Counted from the stretch's first letter, positions 20,008-28,904 are shown. The stretch is DNA of 34,391 bases from Clostridiaceae bacterium (GCA_012520615.1 JAAYNX010000219.1:1-34391); one strand, 5' to 3'. The notes: a model not told the origin generated them from the letters alone. Numbers and translations are program-made.

Positions 20008-20742
20008 ATGGTTGCTATAAACAAATATAGTAATGTTCCACTTTATTGTCAGCTTAAGAATTTAATTGTTAAAAAAATTGAGAACGGTGAGTTTGAGGCT
20101 GATAAAAAAATTCCTTCAGAACAGGATTTTTGTGAACAGTACAATATTTCGAGACCTACCGTAAGACAGGCTATTAATGAATTAACTGCCACAGGTCAGC
20201 TATATAAATTGAAGGGTAAGGGCACATTTGTATCTGCACAAAAAACCTATATAAATATAAAGGATTATACAGGTTTCACAGATTCTATTCTTGATAGCAA
20301 TAACCCATCGGAAAAAAACATATTATCTATTGAAGTGGTGTCGGGGAACAATCACCCTAAAGTTTTAGAGGCTTTTGGCTACAAATCTGAAAGTAAAAAC
20401 GAGTTTGCCGCTATTACATATACAAACACTTTAAGTAACGATGTTGTTTCATTAAGTGTTTCATATATTCCACTAGCCTTGTTTCCGGAAATATGTGAAG
20501 ATATTCAATCAAACAAAGATGTTCTTAGAGGTAAGTATCCTTTAATACCCAGCAGCACGAAAAGTCTTCTTGATGTTATAAATACGGATCAAAAGGAAGC
20601 TGTATATCTAAAACTTCAACCAGGCCAGCCGCTTATACGTATCAATAATATTCTATATTCAAAAAGCGGACAACCTGTTGAATATATTATAACAAAATAC
20701 CGAGCTGATAAAACTAGACTTCAATTTGAAAATCATAAGTGA
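20008..20742 (+). CDS. GntR-family transcriptional regulator (HutC/UTRA type)
   Basis: N-terminal wHTH (PLYCQLKNLIVKKIENGEF...IPSEQDFCEQYNISRPTVRQAINELTATGQLYKLKGKGTFV) and C-terminal UTRA-like effector domain. Confidence 0.92.
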   Translation: MVAINKYSNVPLYCQLKNLIVKKIENGEFEADKKIPSEQDFCEQYNISRPTVRQAINELTATGQLYKLKGKGTFVSAQKTYINIKDYTGFTDSILDSNNPSEKNILSIEVVSGNNHPKVLEAFGYKSESKNEFAAITYTNTLSNDVVSLSVSYIPLALFPEICEDIQSNKDVLRGKYPLIPSSTKSLLDVINTDQKEAVYLKLQPGQPLIRINNILYSKSGQPVEYIITKYRADKTRLQFENHK

Positions 20743-20776
20743 TTTCTAATTTTAGAAGCTTATATCAAATATTTAA

Positions 20777-20803
20777 GCCGGCTACTAAAGCCGGCATTTT
20801 GTT
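20777..20803. terminator. Terminator hairpin between gntR and convergent coat gene
   Basis: GCCGGC-TACTAAA-GCCGGC followed by ATTTTGTT. Confidence 0.65.
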
Positions 20804-21086
20804 ATTGCTGCATATTTTGTTGCATGGTCTGAAATTTTTGCGTAGCTGTCTGTACATCATTCATATTTGCGTTTTTAACGTTATACCAACCCTTTTGCTG
20901 CATGGCGTTAAAAATCTCATACTGTATTTGTTGCTTATCATTTAAAATCTTTGTCATTTCCGAGCGTAGATTTTCACAGGTTGATTCTGCAAGAAATGTT
21001 CCATAAGCACTTATTATTTGCTTTTCACTGCTTAACGCATCATTCATTATTTCCTGTTCGGTTAAAACCGCAGTGTTTTGTTGCAT
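20802..21086 (-). CDS. Spore coat protein, CotF-like
   Basis: LTEQEIMNDALSSEKQIISAYGTFLAESTCENLRSEMTKIL...FNAMQQKGWY; Q-rich C-terminus; next to spoIVA. Confidence 0.82.
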   Translation of the reverse strand: MQQNTAVLTEQEIMNDALSSEKQIISAYGTFLAESTCENLRSEMTKILNDKQQIQYEIFNAMQQKGWYNVKNANMNDVQTATQKFQTMQQNMQQ

Positions 21087-21098
21087 TGCTTTACCTCC

Positions 21099-21368
21099 TT
21101 ATTGCTGTTGCGCCGGTTTATTGTGGGAATTTAAATAGTTAAACAGCAAATTAAAATGTTGTTTGTGAAGTTGGGCTGCTTTATTACAGACCGCTTTCAG
21201 CTGAGGGTCGTTACATCTTTGCGAATACATATCAAGCTTCTTATAGTTTAGTGACTCATAGTTCAACATGTCTTCTAATATGGTCAAGTTTTTGCTTGTA
21301 AGCATAGCTTGCCCTTGCTGCATCGGCTGTCCTGAATTTTGTTGCATTTGTTGATTATTCTGCTGCAT
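21099..21368 (-). CDS. CotF-like spore coat protein with Q/M-rich N-terminus
   Basis: MQQNNQQMQQNSGQPMQQGQ then LEDMLNYESLNYKKLDMYSQRCNDPQLKAVCNKAAQLHKQHFNLLFNYLN; RBS ggaggt on minus strand. Confidence 0.75.
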   Translation of the reverse strand: MQQNNQQMQQNSGQPMQQGQAMLTSKNLTILEDMLNYESLNYKKLDMYSQRCNDPQLKAVCNKAAQLHKQHFNLLFNYLNSHNKPAQQQ

Positions 21369-21565
21369 ATATTAGCTCGCACCTCCATTAAAATAAAGTA
21401 TAAACATAGTCTTCTCAATGATTTGATATTTTATTAGAAATAAATTTTTGAAAAAGAACTTTTAATTTTTTTGAATATCTTGACTAAACGTCCAATATAC
21501 TTATACTGACCGAATGGGTCATGCATCTTGCATGTATCGACAGATACACTGAAGGGGGATTGGCT

Positions 21566-23047
21566 GTGGAGAATTTATACAGCGTTTATAATGATATTGC
21601 GGAAAGGACAAAGGGAGACATTTACATTGGAGTTGTCGGACCCGTAAGAACTGGTAAATCAACCTTTATCAAAAAGTTCATGGAAACACTTGTGGTTCCC
21701 AATATCAAAGATCCGTACGATAGAGGAAGGGCGGTTGATGAAACCCCTCAGAGTGCATCGGGACGAATGATAATGACGACCGAGCCTAAATTCATCCCTA
21801 ACGAAGCTGTCACTATCACAATGGAAGATAATATATCTTTCAATGTTCGTTTGGTAGACTGTGTCGGCTACATGGTAAAAAGCGCCGTAGGGCATATGGA
21901 GGATGAAGTACCACGAATGGTTAAAACTCCATGGTCTGATTATGAGATTCCTTTTGAAGAAGCCGCTTCTATTGGTACAAGAAAGGTTATCAAAGAGCAC
22001 TCGACCATAGGCGTAATGATAACTGCCGACGGTTCTTTTACACAGTTCTCGAGAGATGAGTATCAGGATTCGGAAGAAAATGTTATAAAAGAACTAAAAT
22101 CATCAGGGAAACCTTTTGTAATTGTTTTAAACAGTGCTGTCCCTGATGCGGCTGAAACAAAGGAATTAGCTAAAGAGTTAAGCGAAAGATATTCGAAACC
22201 TGTTATACCTTTAGATTGCCTCAACTTAAATATTCAGTCTATTAATAAGGTTATGAATGGCATCCTGATGGATTTCCCAATAAGTGAAATATGTTTTAAT
22301 CTGCCCGAATGGATTCTATCCCTTGATAGCGAGCATTGGTTAAGAAAAGAAATGATTAATGCAATTAGAGATTCTTTTATGGATAGAAGCACGTTGCAAT
22401 TAACTTATGATGCTGCTAACAGACTAAATAACTACGAGTTTTTAAGCAAAGCAACCATGAGTGATGTCCGAATGGGAACCGGCGAGTTAACCATGGAAAT
22501 AAAGCCTGCTGACGGTTTATTCTATCGTATTGTAAAAGAGGAAACAGGGCTTGAAATTGACGGTGAGCAGCGGTTATTCGCAGTACTTAAAGAGCTTTCA
22601 GGGATAAGAGGCGAATACCTTAAGGTAGAGGATGCTCTTACAGAGGTAAAAACCAAAGGCTACGGTGTTGTTACTCCGAAGCTTGAAGAATTAACTCTCG
22701 AGCCACCTGAAATAGTTAGACAAGGAACTCGTTTTGGAATAAAACTTAGAGCTAGTGCGCCTTCGATACATATGATCAGAGCCGACATTGAAACGGAAAT
22801 AGCACCTCTGGTAGGTTCTGAGAAGCAATCCGAGGAATTGGTCAATTATCTGTTAAAAGAATTCGAAGGCAAGCCGGAAAAACTCTGGGAGTCAAATATT
22901 TTCGGTAAATCCCTGCATGAGCTGATTACAGAAGGTTTACAAAACAAGTTGTATAAAATGCCGGAGGATGCTCAATTAAAGCTTCAGGAAACATTGCAAA
23001 AAATAATAAACGAAGGAAGCGGTGGACTGATCTGCATTATTTTATAA
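21566..23047 (+). CDS. spoIVA: Stage IV sporulation protein A (coat morphogenetic ATPase), GTG start
   Basis: VYNDIAERTKGDIYIGVVGPVRTGKSTFIKKFMETLVVPNI, Walker A GPVRTGKST; gaaggggg RBS before GTG 21566 (track start 21521 is upstream). Confidence 0.95.
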   Translation: MENLYSVYNDIAERTKGDIYIGVVGPVRTGKSTFIKKFMETLVVPNIKDPYDRGRAVDETPQSASGRMIMTTEPKFIPNEAVTITMEDNISFNVRLVDCVGYMVKSAVGHMEDEVPRMVKTPWSDYEIPFEEAASIGTRKVIKEHSTIGVMITADGSFTQFSRDEYQDSEENVIKELKSSGKPFVIVLNSAVPDAAETKELAKELSERYSKPVIPLDCLNLNIQSINKVMNGILMDFPISEICFNLPEWILSLDSEHWLRKEMINAIRDSFMDRSTLQLTYDAANRLNNYEFLSKATMSDVRMGTGELTMEIKPADGLFYRIVKEETGLEIDGEQRLFAVLKELSGIRGEYLKVEDALTEVKTKGYGVVTPKLEELTLEPPEIVRQGTRFGIKLRASAPSIHMIRADIETEIAPLVGSEKQSEELVNYLLKEFEGKPEKLWESNIFGKSLHELITEGLQNKLYKMPEDAQLKLQETLQKIINEGSGGLICIIL

Positions 23048-23076
23048 CGGGAATAAAACTTCCTAACCTCGATTTA

Positions 23077-23100
23077 AAGCCCTTTTTAGGGCTTTTTTGT
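23077..23100 (+). terminator. Rho-independent terminator after spoIVA
   Basis: AAAGCCCT-TTTT-AGGGCTTTTTT. Confidence 0.85.
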
Positions 23101-23265
23101 TTTAATTACGAACCTATCAAAACACGTTATATCTCACCTTTTATCCAAACATTGACTTTGATTATATTACTTTAATATTTAAAATATTAGTAATAATATT
23201 TTAGTTTTAATTTGGAAAATGGTGATATAATACTCGTATAAGATACGCCGAAAGGAGTTTTTTGT

Positions 23266-24822
23266 ATGGTAGATACAACCGGTGAAAAAAGAAAAAGAGG
23301 CAGACCTAGAAAAAATCCTAACGAAATTGATGCCCCAATACAAGCAGTAAAAAGAGGACGAGGACGTCCAAAAAAAATACACTCTGAATTTTCATCAACT
23401 GCTACGAATAAATCAGGTCAGAATCCAGCTTCTAAAGAGCTTAATTATAAAGCCATTAATGCGTGGGACAATACTAAATTTAGTAAACGAAGTATCATGT
23501 CTTTCTGCGAAAACTATAAGGCATTTATGAATAAAGCTAAAACAGAACGAGAATTTATTAAAGAAAGTGTTGCATTGGCAAGGCAGAATAAATTTGTAAA
23601 TATTGATGAAATAGGCGACACAAATTTAAAGCCCGGAGATAGGGTATATCGTGTCGTCAAAGAGAAATTAATGCTTCTTGCCGTGATAGGAAATAAACTT
23701 CCGGAGGAAGGTACAAGGATTGTAGGTGCCCATGTGGATTCTCCACGTATTGATATTAAGCAAAATCCTTTATACGAATCAACAGACATGGTTTTCTTTA
23801 AAACCCATTATTACGGTGGAATTAAAAAATACCAGTGGCTTGCAATCCCGCTTGCTTTGCATGGAATAGTCGTTAAAGCCGACGGAACAAGCGTTGAAAT
23901 TAACATAGGTGAAGACGAAAAAGACCCTGTATTTACTATTACAGACCTGTTGCCTCACTTAGCCAAAGATCAATTAGACAAAAAGGTTACCGAGGCTTTC
24001 CACGGTGAGAACATGAATGTTCTTTTAGGCTCTGAACCTGTGTCAGATAAAGAAAATAAAGAACGCTTTAAAAGTAACATACTTAATCTCTTATATGAAA
24101 AGTACGGAATAATCGAGGAAGATCTTATATCTTCAGAACTTCAGGTTGTTCCAGCATTTAAGGCAAGAGATGTTGGTCTAGACAGAAGCATGGTAGGAGC
24201 CTATGGCCACGATGATAGAATTTGTGCTTATCCAGCTCTGGTGTCTATTCTGGAAACTAAAAATCCTGAATATACAGCTATTTGCTACCTAACCGACAAA
24301 GAAGAAATAGGAAGTGTGGGAAATACAGGGGCCGAATCAAGAGCCTTGGAAAACTTTATTGCAGATCTTTGCGCTCTGACTACCGACTCTGTATATACAG
24401 ATCGTCTGGTTCGTGCTTCCCTGAATAATTCAAAAATGCTTTCAGCCGATGTAAATGCAGCCTTAGATCCCAATTACGAAGGAACACACGATAAATTAAA
24501 TGCGGGATATTTAGGCAAAGGAATTGCAATAATGAAGTTTAGCGGCTCCAGAGGAAAATCAGGAGCAAGTGATGCCAGTGCAGAATATTTGGGAGAAATA
24601 AGAAGACTATTTAATGATAATAATATCCCATGGCATATTACTGAACTTGGTGCAGTTGATAAGGGCGGCGGAGGAACCATAGCAATGATGATTGCCAACC
24701 TTGGCGTTGATGTTATTGACGTGGGAGTGCCAATACTTTCAATGCATGCACCATTTGAGATAGCTAGCAAAGCTGATATATATTCGGCGTATAGAGGATA
24801 TTACGTTTTCTTAAGTAAATAA
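23266..24822 (+). CDS. M18-family metallo-aminopeptidase with two N-terminal AT-hook motifs
   Basis: M18 motifs GAHVDSPRID, YGHDDRICAYPAL, TDKEEIGSVGNTGAES, SADVNAALDP, SMHAPFEIASKADIYSAYRGYYVFL; N-terminus contains KRKRGRPRKNP and KRGRGRPKK. Confidence 0.92.
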   Translation: MVDTTGEKRKRGRPRKNPNEIDAPIQAVKRGRGRPKKIHSEFSSTATNKSGQNPASKELNYKAINAWDNTKFSKRSIMSFCENYKAFMNKAKTEREFIKESVALARQNKFVNIDEIGDTNLKPGDRVYRVVKEKLMLLAVIGNKLPEEGTRIVGAHVDSPRIDIKQNPLYESTDMVFFKTHYYGGIKKYQWLAIPLALHGIVVKADGTSVEINIGEDEKDPVFTITDLLPHLAKDQLDKKVTEAFHGENMNVLLGSEPVSDKENKERFKSNILNLLYEKYGIIEEDLISSELQVVPAFKARDVGLDRSMVGAYGHDDRICAYPALVSILETKNPEYTAICYLTDKEEIGSVGNTGAESRALENFIADLCALTTDSVYTDRLVRASLNNSKMLSADVNAALDPNYEGTHDKLNAGYLGKGIAIMKFSGSRGKSGASDASAEYLGEIRRLFNDNNIPWHITELGAVDKGGGGTIAMMIANLGVDVIDVGVPILSMHAPFEIASKADIYSAYRGYYVFLSK

Positions 24823-24881
24823 TGATAAAAGTGTTATGGTATAAGGCCTAATTATCTAATTAAGAAACCTTGCACCTGCTG

Positions 24882-25880
24882 TTATGAGTCAGCATTTTTA
24901 TCGTTTTTCTTTTTAGGTGAAATGGAGGAGAGGGGATTGCTTTTTACAGCATCCCTTAGCTTCTCATCATCTATATGCGTATAAATCTCGGTAGTTGCTA
25001 TGCTTTCATGGCCTAAAATGGCTTGCAGAGCGCGTATGTCAACATTTCCGTGTTTATACATAAGGGTCGCCGCAGTATGGCGCAACTTATGAGGCGAGTA
25101 TTTATCCGGGTCTAATCCGGAAGCCTGTATATATTTTTTAACTAAATATTGAACGGTTTTAGGGCTTATACGAACCTTTCGCTCGCTTAGAAACAGGGCT
25201 TTTGGGTCTTTTATCACTTTTAATTTAGATCTTTCAACCATATAAGCCGCAATAGCATCCTGGCATGCCTTATTTAAGTAAACAGTACGTTCTTTGTTGC
25301 CTTTACCGATAACAGTCAGCGTATCACCGCGAATGCTGTTTACATTTATTCCAACTAGCTCAGATAAACGTAGCCCGCAATTCATAAACAATACTAAAAT
25401 AGCGTAGTCACGGGCGACATTTTTCTTTCCGTTAACACTTTGAAGCAGATTAACGCTTTCCTCAAGATTTAAATACTTTGGCAATCTTTTAACAATCTTC
25501 GGAGAATCCAGCTCAGCAGCAGGATTATAATCAATAAGCTTAACCTTGGTATGTAGATATTTATAAAATGATCTGAGACATGCAACTTTACGTGATCTTG
25601 TAATAGCAGAATTATTTAGCTCACGGCTTGTATAAGACATGAAGCTATATAAATCAGTTAAATCGATACTTTTTATATCATCAAAAGTAATATCATTAAC
25701 AGGCATTTCTCTAAATTCATTTTCATCAGCATGATATTTTGTTACTTTAATATATCTCAAGAAGGTACGTAAATCATAATGGTATTCTGAAACAGTTTTT
25801 TTAGAAATGTTTTTTATAGTAAGCATATAGTTTAAAAACTCAATTACTATTTCGGGCATATCATTAAAATCAAGTGACAT
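24882..25880 (-). CDS. Tyrosine recombinase (XerC/XerD-like)
   Basis: SAM-like N-terminal domain; catalytic set CGLRLSELVG (R), GKGNKER (K), HKLRHTAA (HxxR), LGHESIATTEIYTHI (H and Y). The ORF track starts 5 codons upstream at 25895. Confidence 0.92.
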   Translation of the reverse strand: MSLDFNDMPEIVIEFLNYMLTIKNISKKTVSEYHYDLRTFLRYIKVTKYHADENEFREMPVNDITFDDIKSIDLTDLYSFMSYTSRELNNSAITRSRKVACLRSFYKYLHTKVKLIDYNPAAELDSPKIVKRLPKYLNLEESVNLLQSVNGKKNVARDYAILVLFMNCGLRLSELVGINVNSIRGDTLTVIGKGNKERTVYLNKACQDAIAAYMVERSKLKVIKDPKALFLSERKVRISPKTVQYLVKKYIQASGLDPDKYSPHKLRHTAATLMYKHGNVDIRALQAILGHESIATTEIYTHIDDEKLRDAVKSNPLSSISPKKKNDKNADS

Positions 25881-25937
25881 TGTAAAGCACCTCACAAGTA
25901 TTTATACTAATATTATACCACGCCTACTCCCAATTAA

Positions 25938-25955
25938 ACAAAATTTTTATTTTGT
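25938..25955 (-). terminator. Possible weak terminator hairpin after SRAP gene
   Basis: ACAAAAT-TTTT-ATTTTGT inverted repeat; on the minus strand followed by T-rich TTTAATT. Confidence 0.35.
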
Positions 25956-26038
25956 CTAATGTGACGTTATTTTTTTAGCATTTGCTATTAATAAACTCAT
26001 TCATATACATGCTACTTCTTTGCTTCTTACTCTGCTTC

Positions 26039-26677
26039 TCATTTATATTCCTGCGTAATCTTTAGCAAGCCTTTATCCAGTGGCCTTAATAAATTGTCAA
26101 TTATAGCATTGCCAGAGTTCTCGCTTAACCAGGTTTCTATATTAGAATCATTAATAATAACCGGCATTCTATCATGTATTGGTCTTATATCATCATTAGC
26201 CTGAGCTGTAAGTATTGTAAAATAAGGACTTGGGATACCATCCTGATTTTTAAAAAACCAGTAAAACCCTGCTAAATACATCATTCTGGAGTCTATAAAT
26301 GATATATAATGCTTAATTCGTTTTTTATTGTTCTCATCTTTCTTCCACTCGAAGAAACCTCTTGCAGGAATCAAACATCTACGTTTAGAAAACGGTATCT
26401 TGAACATTGGTTTTTCCCTAACGGTTTCACTTCTTGCATTTATTAAAGGTCTACCCTTTATAACAGGAAATCCCCATTTAATCGCATGAACTTCATGGCG
26501 AATATTTCCCAACGAATCGTTTAATTCAGAATCATATTTATGATTTGGGGTTATTACAGGCACATAGTCACCAGGGTACATCTCACCTGCTTTTTTTAGT
26601 AATTCTTTTTCAATTTTATTTACTAATCCTGCAAAATCATCTAGATCTTTTTCAGGAACATAAAATCTACCGCACAT
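26039..26677 (-). CDS. SRAP-domain protein (YedK/HMCES-like abasic-site DNA-protein crosslinking)
   Basis: MCGRFYVPEKDL with catalytic Cys2, INARSETV, RRCLIPARGFFEWKK, IHDRMPVII. Confidence 0.95.
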   Translation of the reverse strand: MCGRFYVPEKDLDDFAGLVNKIEKELLKKAGEMYPGDYVPVITPNHKYDSELNDSLGNIRHEVHAIKWGFPVIKGRPLINARSETVREKPMFKIPFSKRRCLIPARGFFEWKKDENNKKRIKHYISFIDSRMMYLAGFYWFFKNQDGIPSPYFTILTAQANDDIRPIHDRMPVIINDSNIETWLSENSGNAIIDNLLRPLDKGLLKITQEYK

Positions 26678-26738
26678 ATATAATTCCCTTTTTCATATTA
26701 ACGTTATGATGTTATTACAACATTACTAGGTTGAAATA

Positions 26739-26762
26739 TTTTAATATGTAAACATATTAAAA
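26739..26762. repeat. Perfect palindrome TTTTAATATG-TAAA-CATATTAAAA upstream of SRAP gene
   Basis: 10-bp arms, 4-nt spacer, 62 bp upstream of the SRAP start codon (minus strand). Confidence 0.8.
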
Positions 26763-26801
26763 ATTCTTGTTGCTTAATAATCTTGTTGTATTTGAAATAA
26801 T

Positions 26802-26832
26802 AAAGACTAAACGTTAACATCGTTTAGCCTTT
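26802..26832 (-). terminator. Rho-independent terminator after frr
   Basis: Minus-strand AAAGGCTAAACG-atgttaa-CGTTTAGTCTTT. Confidence 0.75.
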
Positions 26833-26854
26833 AATCATAATCTTTTGACAAATA

Positions 26855-27409
26855 TCAAACTTCCATAATCTCATTAATTTTTAATTCAACGATTTTATCT
26901 ACCTTTTCTATATATTCATCGGTGAATTTTTGTATGTCTTTTTCAGCAATCTTTAGTTCGTCTTCAGTTATTTCCTTCGCTTTTTCACTTTTTTTGAAGG
27001 TTTCTACTGCGTCACGGCGAATCTGTCTTATTGCAATCTTATTATTCTCACCAAGCTTTTTTACTTCCTTGGTAAGATCTATTCTTCTCTCTTCAGTTAA
27101 TGGAGGAAATACCAAGCGAATGGCCTTCCCATCATTATTAGGGTTTAACCCAAGATCCGACATTTGAATTGCTTTGACAATATCATTAAGTATTTTACCG
27201 TCCCAAGGCTGAATAATTATTTGCCTTGCTTCAGGAACTTGAATATTAGCTAATTGAGATATTAATGTAGGTGTTCCATAATAATTGACAGTAATCTTGT
27301 CCAAGACACGAGGGTTTGCTCTGCCTGCACGGATTGCCCCCAATTCCTCTTTTAAAAAACTAAGTGATTTATCCATCTTCTTAGTAAACTCATCATAATT
27401 CTTAACCAT
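26855..27409 (-). CDS. frr: Ribosome recycling factor
   Basis: LGAIRAGRANPRVLDKITVNYYGTPTLISQLANIQVPEARQIIIQPWD; operon context with pyrH. Confidence 0.97.
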   Translation of the reverse strand: MVKNYDEFTKKMDKSLSFLKEELGAIRAGRANPRVLDKITVNYYGTPTLISQLANIQVPEARQIIIQPWDGKILNDIVKAIQMSDLGLNPNNDGKAIRLVFPPLTEERRIDLTKEVKKLGENNKIAIRQIRRDAVETFKKSEKAKEITEDELKIAEKDIQKFTDEYIEKVDKIVELKINEIMEV

Positions 27410-27413
27410 TTTA

Positions 27414-28127
27414 TTAAACCTCCTTAGCTACAAATGTACCAACTTTCTCACCATTTAAAACTTTTATAATATTTCCCGGTTCTTTTATACTAAAAACATG
27501 TAAAGGGATATTGTTGTCCATGCAAAGAGACGTTGCTGTTGTATCCATTACCCCTAATTGGCGTTGTAATACTTCAAAAAATGTTATGTTATCAAATTTC
27601 CTAGCATTAGGATTTAGTTTAGGATCACTGTCATATACACCATCAACATTTTTAGCCAATAGAATTACTTCTGCTTCTATCTCAGCAGCTCTTAAGACTG
27701 CTGCAGTATCAGTAGAAAAATAAGGGTTCCCTGTCCCACAAGCAAAAATTACTACCCGCTTTTTTTCAAGATGCCTTACTGCTCTTCTTCTAATGTATGA
27801 TTCGGCGATTCTTGGCATATCAATAGCTGTTTGTACTCTGGTAGGCACTCCTCTGGCTTCCAATGAGTCCTGCAGGGCTAATGAATTCATAACAGTTGCT
27901 AACATTCCCATATGGTCTGCTGTTGTTCTATCCATTCCTTTGCTGCTTCGCCCGCGCCAGAAGTTCCCTCCTCCCACAACTATTCCTATTTCAACTCCCA
28001 TGTCCCATGCAGATTTTATTTTGTCACTGATGTCATTTAAAATTGATGAGTCAATACCTATGCTTTTCGTGCTCGATAATGCTTCCCCACTAACTTTTAA
28101 CATAATTCGCTTAAACTTTAATCCCAT
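27414..28127 (-). CDS. pyrH: UMP kinase
   Basis: [52 protein letters not shown]. Confidence 0.97.
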   Translation of the reverse strand: MGLKFKRIMLKVSGEALSSTKSIGIDSSILNDISDKIKSAWDMGVEIGIVVGGGNFWRGRSSKGMDRTTADHMGMLATVMNSLALQDSLEARGVPTRVQTAIDMPRIAESYIRRRAVRHLEKKRVVIFACGTGNPYFSTDTAAVLRAAEIEAEVILLAKNVDGVYDSDPKLNPNARKFDNITFFEVLQRQLGVMDTTATSLCMDNNIPLHVFSIKEPGNIIKVLNGEKVGTFVAKEV

Positions 28128-28177
28128 AAAACCTCCATAAACATTTCTATTTTAATATCGGGATAAGCCCTATTTAA

Positions 28178-28222
28178 AAAAAGAAGGTATATGATAAATT
28201 ATCAATATACCTCCTTCTTTAA
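28178..28222 (-). terminator. Terminator between tsf and pyrH
   Basis: Minus-strand AAAGAAGGAGGTATATTGATAA...TTATCATATACCTTCTTTTTTT (bulged long stem plus T-run). Confidence 0.75.
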
Positions 28223-28224
28223 AA

Positions 28225-28872
28225 TTACTTTATTTGCTTCATTACTTCATCAGCAAAGTTCTCTTCCTTCTTTTCTATACCCTCGCCCATTTCAAAACGA
28301 ACAAATCTTCTGATGCTGATGTTTTCACCAATTGTTGAAATTTTCTCCTGAAGAACCTGCTGAACAGTTTTATCACTGTCTTTTATAAAAGGTTGTTCAA
28401 GTAAGCATATCTCATTGTAATATTTTTCGATTCTGCCGTTTACCATCTTCTCAGCAATATTAGCAGGTTTACCCTCGTTAATTGCCTGAGCCTTTAATAT
28501 TTCCTTTTCTTTCTCTATTAACTCTGCAGGAACATCTTCTCTCTTAACAAATGTAGGATTCATTGCAGCGATTTGCATTGCAACATCCTTAACAAATGAA
28601 CGGAATTCTTCATTTTTTGCAGCGAAGTCAGTTTCAATATTGACCTCTACTAAAACGCCGATACGGCCGCCGCCATGAATGTATGATTCTACAATACCTT
28701 CAGAAGCAATTCTGCCTGCTTTTTTAGCTGCTTTTGCAATACCCTTTTCACGAAGGTACTCGGCTGCTTTTTCCAAATCGCCATTAGTCTCAATAAGAGC
28801 TTTTTTACAATCCATCATACCTGCGCCGGTGCGATCACGAAGATCTTTTACCATACTAGCACTAATTTCCAT
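28225..28872 (-). CDS. tsf: Translation elongation factor Ts
   Basis: [52 protein letters not shown]. Confidence 0.97.
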   Translation of the reverse strand: MEISASMVKDLRDRTGAGMMDCKKALIETNGDLEKAAEYLREKGIAKAAKKAGRIASEGIVESYIHGGGRIGVLVEVNIETDFAAKNEEFRSFVKDVAMQIAAMNPTFVKREDVPAELIEKEKEILKAQAINEGKPANIAEKMVNGRIEKYYNEICLLEQPFIKDSDKTVQQVLQEKISTIGENISIRRFVRFEMGEGIEKKEENFADEVMKQIK

Positions 28873-28904
28873 TATATTTACCTCCTAAACGTGTTACGTA
28901 CTAT

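Noticed and set aside
20739-20945. 68-aa plus-strand ORF
   Set aside because: Overlaps the terminator and runs antisense to the CotF-like gene.
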